Assembly: GCF_007858285.1 (NCBI RefSeq)
Contig: NZ_VFIL01000003.1
Coordinates: 1-64,000, forward strand
Reading direction: 5' to 3'
From: Pseudomonas brenneri
GTDB lineage: Bacteria > Pseudomonadota > Gammaproteobacteria > Pseudomonadales > Pseudomonadaceae
Length of the DNA: 64,000 nt
In this document: positions 60,564-64,000 of the stretch, one piece after another
Numbering within the stretch: position 1 is the first letter of the stretch
Layout of the letters: every line of letters starts with the position of its first letter
Translations under genes and position numbers: made by a program
Notes under the pieces: generated by a model
Database searches by the model: none
The model's input: only the letters and a program-made list of their open reading frames with translations
Told to the model about the DNA's origin: nothing

Positions 60564-61025
60564 ATGACACGGCGACTGATAGGCGCACTGGCAGTTATCA
60601 CTACACTCCTGCTCAGCGGCTGCGGCAATGATTATGGCGTTGACCAATACGGCCAGAAAGTCGCGTCCGAACGCGTCGACAAGCAATGGCTGGTGATCAA
60701 CTACTGGGCCGAATGGTGTGGCCCATGTCGTATCGAAATCCCTGAGCTGAACGCCCTGGCCGAGCAGCTCAAGGGCCAGCCGGTGAGTGTATTTGGCGTC
60801 AACTTCGACAATGTGCAGGGCGAAGAACTCAAGAGCGCCAGCGAGAAGCTGGGCATCAAGTTCACCGTATTGGCACAGAACCCCGAGCTGATTTTTGATA
60901 TCCCACGCAGCGAAGCGTTGCCGGTGACCTACATCATCGATGACAAGGGCAAGGTGCGGGCGCAGATGTTGGGCGAGCAGACGGCGGCGGGGGTACTGGC
61001 CAAGCTCAAGGAGTTGCGCGGCTAA
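60564..61025 (+). CDS. Thioredoxin-like lipoprotein (TlpA/DsbE type)
   Basis: A 153-aa envelope protein. The lipobox is LLLSGC (Cys 20); the thioredoxin site is WAEWCGPCRIEIPE and the cis-Pro segment ALPVTYIID. It probably reduces periplasmic disulfides. It is divergent from arsC. The role in cytochrome maturation or general repair is not decided by the sequence. Confidence 0.88.
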   Translation: MTRRLIGALAVITTLLLSGCGNDYGVDQYGQKVASERVDKQWLVINYWAEWCGPCRIEIPELNALAEQLKGQPVSVFGVNFDNVQGEELKSASEKLGIKFTVLAQNPELIFDIPRSEALPVTYIIDDKGKVRAQMLGEQTAAGVLAKLKELRG

Positions 61026-61039
61026 TCCCTCGCGATCCC

Positions 61040-61139
61040 TGTAGGAGCGAGCTTGCTCGCGAAGCACTCACAGGCACCGCGTTCATCCTGGATGCACGCG
61101 TTTTCGTTGACGCTCTTCGCGAGCAAGCTCGCTCCTACA
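61040..61139. repeat. REPIN, 100-bp class, reverse orientation
   Basis: The arms TGTAGGAGCGAGCTTGCTCG and GAGCAAGCTCGCTCCTACA span 100 bp. It lies between the converging thioredoxin-like and META-domain genes. Confidence 0.9.
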
Positions 61140-61149
61140 AGACGTTGGA

Positions 61150-61554
61150 TCAGCCTTCTTCCAGCCACAGGCGCAGTGGCTTGCCCTGGGCAGGCCAGAA
61201 GCGGGTTTGCTCGATGGGTGAGATATCCCAGCGCTGCACCGTCTCCAGGGCCTTGAAGAAGCGATGCTCCTGCTCCATCAGGGCTTCGGCGCACAGTTTG
61301 CGGGTGCTGCCGATCTTGCCGAAGCTGAGCTTGTCACCGTCCAGGGTGTATGGCGCGAACCAGTGGTTGCAGCCGCCATTGCCATAGGCCCGGCCATCGG
61401 CGCCGAGGGTCACGGTCAGGTGGGCGTAATCCATCAGTGGCCGTTCGCCGATCCATTCCACGATATAGCTGTGATCCTGCTTGAGCTTGACCTCATCGCT
61501 GGCGCAGCCGGCAAGGCCGACGCCCAGCGCGGCGAGCACCAGCAGGCGCTTCAT
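61150..61554 (-). CDS. META domain lipoprotein (HslJ-like)
   Basis: A 134-aa outer-envelope lipoprotein. The lipobox is VGLAGC; the META/HslJ core includes VTLGADGRAYGNGGCNHWF and GKIGSTRKLC. Members of this family are stress or motility associated. The ATG at 61554 overlaps the stop of the preceding gene by 4 bases (ATGA). Confidence 0.85.
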   Translation of the reverse strand: MKRLLVLAALGVGLAGCASDEVKLKQDHSYIVEWIGERPLMDYAHLTVTLGADGRAYGNGGCNHWFAPYTLDGDKLSFGKIGSTRKLCAEALMEQEHRFFKALETVQRWDISPIEQTRFWPAQGKPLRLWLEEG

Positions 61555-61991
61555 TGCGCAGCCTTCTGGCATTTCGGGCAACGGTGTTTATCACCGACAG
61601 TGGCCCAGCCCAGTTCGCTAATGCGCGCAGTGGCCGCCGGTTGCAGCGGCTCCTTGGTCAGCTTGGTCTCGACCGAGAACTCAAACTCCAGCACGGCGTC
61701 GCAGCTGTCGCAGTTGACCTTCCAGGTGTGAATTTCCAGCTCGCCGAACTTCGGCCCTTGCGCCATGGCGACCCATTGGCCGGCCGGGCGGATCGAGTAG
61801 CGCGCATCGCCTTCGACGGTCAGGCGCATCGACAGGGTCTTGCTGCCGCGCAAGGTGACGATCAGCACATCGCCATGCTTGATCGAGCCACCATTGCCGG
61901 TGACTTGGTAACGACCCGGCACCAGGGCGCGGCATTCGATCAGGGTGTGTTGTGGGCTCAGCAAACTGAAGCGGAAATCGTGTTCGGCCAT
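61551..61991 (-). CDS. Conserved zinc-ribbon-like protein
   Basis: A 146-aa protein of unknown function. Two CxxC pairs (VNCDSCDAVLEFE; HRCPKCQ) suggest a zinc site, and the N-terminal ~90 residues look beta-rich (MAEHDFRFSLLSPQHTLIEC start). I chose the ATG at 61991 with GGAGGATCC directly upstream. It is co-transcribed with the META lipoprotein below ldhA. Confidence 0.75.
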   Translation of the reverse strand: MAEHDFRFSLLSPQHTLIECRALVPGRYQVTGNGGSIKHGDVLIVTLRGSKTLSMRLTVEGDARYSIRPAGQWVAMAQGPKFGELEIHTWKVNCDSCDAVLEFEFSVETKLTKEPLQPAATARISELGWATVGDKHRCPKCQKAAQ

Positions 61992-62062
61992 GGATCCTCC
62001 AAATAGGCGCGGCATCCTATCACGCTCGCCTGCTCATCATGAGCCCGGTATGTGACCGCTGA

Positions 62063-63052
62063 TCATCCGTGTACCAGGTTTTGTGGCTGGCCGTTGGCCC
62101 AGGCCTGGATATTGGCCAGGGTGGTCCCGGCAATCGCCGCCAGGGCTTCGCGCGTCAGGAACGCCTGATGCGCAGTGATGATCACGTTGGGGAAGGTCAG
62201 CAGGCGTGCCAGCACGTCGTCCTGCAAGGGCAGGTCCGAGCGGTCCTCAAAAAACAGCTGGGCTTCTTCCTCGTACACATCCAGGCCCAGGTAGCCCAAT
62301 TGCCCGTCCTTGAGCGCTTCAATCAGTGCCGGCGTGTCCACCAGGCCGCCGCGCCCGGTATTGATCAGCATCGCACCCGGCTGCATATGGGCCAGGGATT
62401 GGGCATTGATCAAGTGCTTGCTGTCGGCGGTCAGCGGGCAGTGCAGGCTGATGATCTGCGCCTCGGCCAACAACTGGGGCAGGTCGACATAGCGCGCGCC
62501 GAGGGCTTCGACCTGCGGATTAGGGTAGGGGTCGTAGGCCAGCAACGTGCAGCCGAAACCCGCCATGATCTTGGCAAAGGTCGCGCCGATCTGCCCGGTG
62601 CCTACTACGCCAACGGTCTTGCCCACCAGGTCGAAGCCGGTCAGGCCGTGCAGGCTGAAGTCGCCGTCGCGGGTGCGGTTGTAGGCGCGGTGCAGGCGAC
62701 GGTTGAGGGCCAATATCAGGGCCACGGCATGTTCGGCCACCGCATGGGGCGAGTACGCCGGCACCCGCACGATGGTCAGGCCCAGGCGCTTGGCGGCAGC
62801 CAGGTCCACATGGTTGTAGCCGGCCGAACGCAGGGCAATCAGGCGTGTGCCACCGGCGGCGAGGTGTTCGAGCACTGGGGTGCCGAGGTCGTCGTTGATA
62901 AAGGCACAGACCACTTCGTGCTTGTCGGCCAGGGCCACGGTATCGAGGTTCAGGCGTGCCGGTTGGAATTGCAGTTCCAGGCCGGCGGGCACGGGGGCGG
63001 CGAGGAAGCTGTCACGGTCATAGGTCTGGCTGCTGAATAGAATGATGCGCAT
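62063..63052 (-). CDS. ldhA: Fermentative D-lactate dehydrogenase
   Basis: A 329-aa NAD-dependent 2-hydroxyacid dehydrogenase. NAD binding is GKTVGVVGTGQIGATFAKI; catalytic residues are in RSAGYNHVD, NTGRGGLVD, Glu in DVYEEE and His in TAHQAFLT. It reduces pyruvate to D-lactate during oxygen limitation. It follows gacS by 36 bp, as in P. aeruginosa. Confidence 0.95.
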   Translation of the reverse strand: MRIILFSSQTYDRDSFLAAPVPAGLELQFQPARLNLDTVALADKHEVVCAFINDDLGTPVLEHLAAGGTRLIALRSAGYNHVDLAAAKRLGLTIVRVPAYSPHAVAEHAVALILALNRRLHRAYNRTRDGDFSLHGLTGFDLVGKTVGVVGTGQIGATFAKIMAGFGCTLLAYDPYPNPQVEALGARYVDLPQLLAEAQIISLHCPLTADSKHLINAQSLAHMQPGAMLINTGRGGLVDTPALIEALKDGQLGYLGLDVYEEEAQLFFEDRSDLPLQDDVLARLLTFPNVIITAHQAFLTREALAAIAGTTLANIQAWANGQPQNLVHG

Positions 63053-63088
63053 TGGAGGGCTCCCTGCAAAATGGCGTGTTGTGCTGTG

Positions 63089-64000
63089 TCAGGCGTTGAC
63101 CCGTGCCTCGCTGGCAAGGCGGGCAATGGCCATGTCCAGCTCATCGAGGGCGGCCATGGCCTTGGCGTCATCCTGCTTGAGCAAGGTTTCGGCCCGCTGG
63201 CAGGCGGCCCGGAGTTGCGGCACGCCGCAGTAGCGGGTAGCGCCGTGCAGGCGATGGACCCGTTCGATCAACGCGTTATTGTCGCAGGCTTCGCGGGCGA
63301 TACAGACCGCCTCGCGGTCGGCTTCCAGGGAGGCCAACAGCATGGCCAGCATATCGGCGGCCAAGTCAGCCTTGCCGGCCGCCAGGCGCAGGCCTTCTTC
63401 ATGGTCCAGCACCGGCAGTTGCGCGGCAGGGCCGTGGCCCTCGGCAGCGCGTTCCGGGCCTTGATTACGCAAGGCCAGGCCGGTCCATTTCAGTACCACC
63501 TGGGCCAGTTGCCGTTCGCTGATGGGTTTGGTCAGGTAGTCATCCATGCCGCTTTGCAGCAGGGCGCGCTTTTCATTGGCCATGGCATGGGCCGTCAGCG
63601 CGACGATAGGCAGCGGCGTACCGTGGCGCTCGCTTTCCCACTGACGAATCGCTTCGGTGCTCTGGCGCCCGTCCATGCCGGGCATCTGCACGTCCATCAA
63701 CACCAGGTCGAAGGCTTCCTTCTTCACCGCTTCGATGGCGGTATAGCCGCTTTCCACGGCCTGGACCTTGGCGCCCATGTCTTCGAGCAGGGTCTGTACC
63801 AGCAACAGGTTGGCCGGGTTGTCGTCGACACACAACACCCGTGGCGCGCGGCTGGACAACGGCTCGCCCGGTTCGCTGCGCAATGGCCGAGGGCTGATCA
63901 GGTCGGACAGTGCCCGGCGCAATTTGCGGGTGCAGGCCGGCTTGGCCTGCAACTGGCTATTGGGGTTGGGCACCGACAGGTTGAACAGCATCTGTTCGGT
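63089..64000 (-). CDS. gacS: Hybrid sensor kinase GacS (C-terminal part)
   Basis: The last 303 codons of GacS; the sensor, HAMP and kinase domains lie beyond the right edge. Present are the receiver domain (VLCVDDNPANLLLV; Asp in LVLMDVQMPGMDG; Lys in YLTKPISE) and the HPt domain with the phospho-His in RVHRLHGATRYCG. GacS drives GacA, whose small RNAs titrate RsmA, encoded at 27657-27845. Confidence 0.93.
   Translation of the reverse strand, partial: TEQMLFNLSVPNPNSQLQAKPACTRKLRRALSDLISPRPLRSEPGEPLSSRAPRVLCVDDNPANLLLVQTLLEDMGAKVQAVESGYTAIEAVKKEAFDLVLMDVQMPGMDGRQSTEAIRQWESERHGTPLPIVALTAHAMANEKRALLQSGMDDYLTKPISERQLAQVVLKWTGLALRNQGPERAAEGHGPAAQLPVLDHEEGLRLAAGKADLAADMLAMLLASLEADREAVCIAREACDNNALIERVHRLHGATRYCGVPQLRAACQRAETLLKQDDAKAMAALDELDMAIARLASEARVNA

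Overview
The window is a chromosomal segment of a fluorescent Pseudomonas, most likely of the P. fluorescens complex. The evidence is the aot-argR-aruCFGDBE arginine island, alaS-lysC-rsmA, an amrZ homologue, polar-flagellum genes, gacS-ldhA, long GC-rich genes, and many REP/REPIN repeats of the TGTAGGAGCGAGC / TGTGGGAGCGGGC type. There is no prophage, IS element, CRISPR array or plasmid signature. Calls come from reading the sequence and from family knowledge; no database search was run.

Layout. 0-5 kb: 5' end of nrdB (minus), then a minus-strand cluster of an orphan GtsA-like sugar-binding protein, a YbiU/DUF1479 oxygenase-like protein, an AraC regulator and a small DUF2790 exported protein. 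5-21 kb: acsA, then the arginine island: aotJQM, a deacylase-like gene, aotP, argR, aruC, aruF, aruG, aruD, aruB, a small acidic protein and aruE. 21-28 kb: type II lumazine synthase (ribH2) behind an FMN riboswitch, a threonine aldolase, alaS, lysC, rsmA and three tRNAs. 28-34 kb: mgtE, amrZ, two small membrane-protein genes, tRNA-Arg(CCT) and an MFS transporter. 34-42 kb: motility block ycgR-flgN-flgM-flgA (minus), cheV-cheR-flgBCDE (plus), then a lone effector-like gene with a papain-like catalytic signature. 42-55 kb: nrdA, an RstAB-like two-component pair, a phosphopantetheinyl transferase, phoPQ, an AraC regulator, dctA with a sigma-54 promoter, and a CaiB-type CoA transferase. 55-64 kb: sprT, a Yip1-family membrane protein, ttcA, a Tag-family glycosylase, DUF2069-wrbA-arsC, a thioredoxin-like lipoprotein, an HslJ/META lipoprotein, a zinc-ribbon protein, ldhA and the 3' end of gacS.

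How it works together. The first half links arginine uptake (aot) to arginine succinyltransferase catabolism (aru) under ArgR, whose TGTCGC-N8-AA half-sites occur before aotJ and aruC. The window also holds three global lifestyle regulators (RsmA, AmrZ, GacS) near the early flagellar and chemotaxis genes.

The most notable signals are regulatory. nrdA is preceded by a tandem pair of NrdR-like boxes 31 bp apart and by three DnaA-box-like 9-mers. nrdA and nrdB are about 42 kb apart, and flgE is not followed by flgF, which points to rearrangement. A perfect 11-bp inverted repeat encloses the alaS -10 box, resembling the AlaRS autorepression operator of E. coli. Two perfect 14-bp palindromes stand upstream of the dctA sigma-54 promoter. 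REPINs fall into two size classes, about 100 and 90 bp. The best protein candidate for something undescribed is the cysteine-protease-like effector between flgE and nrdA.
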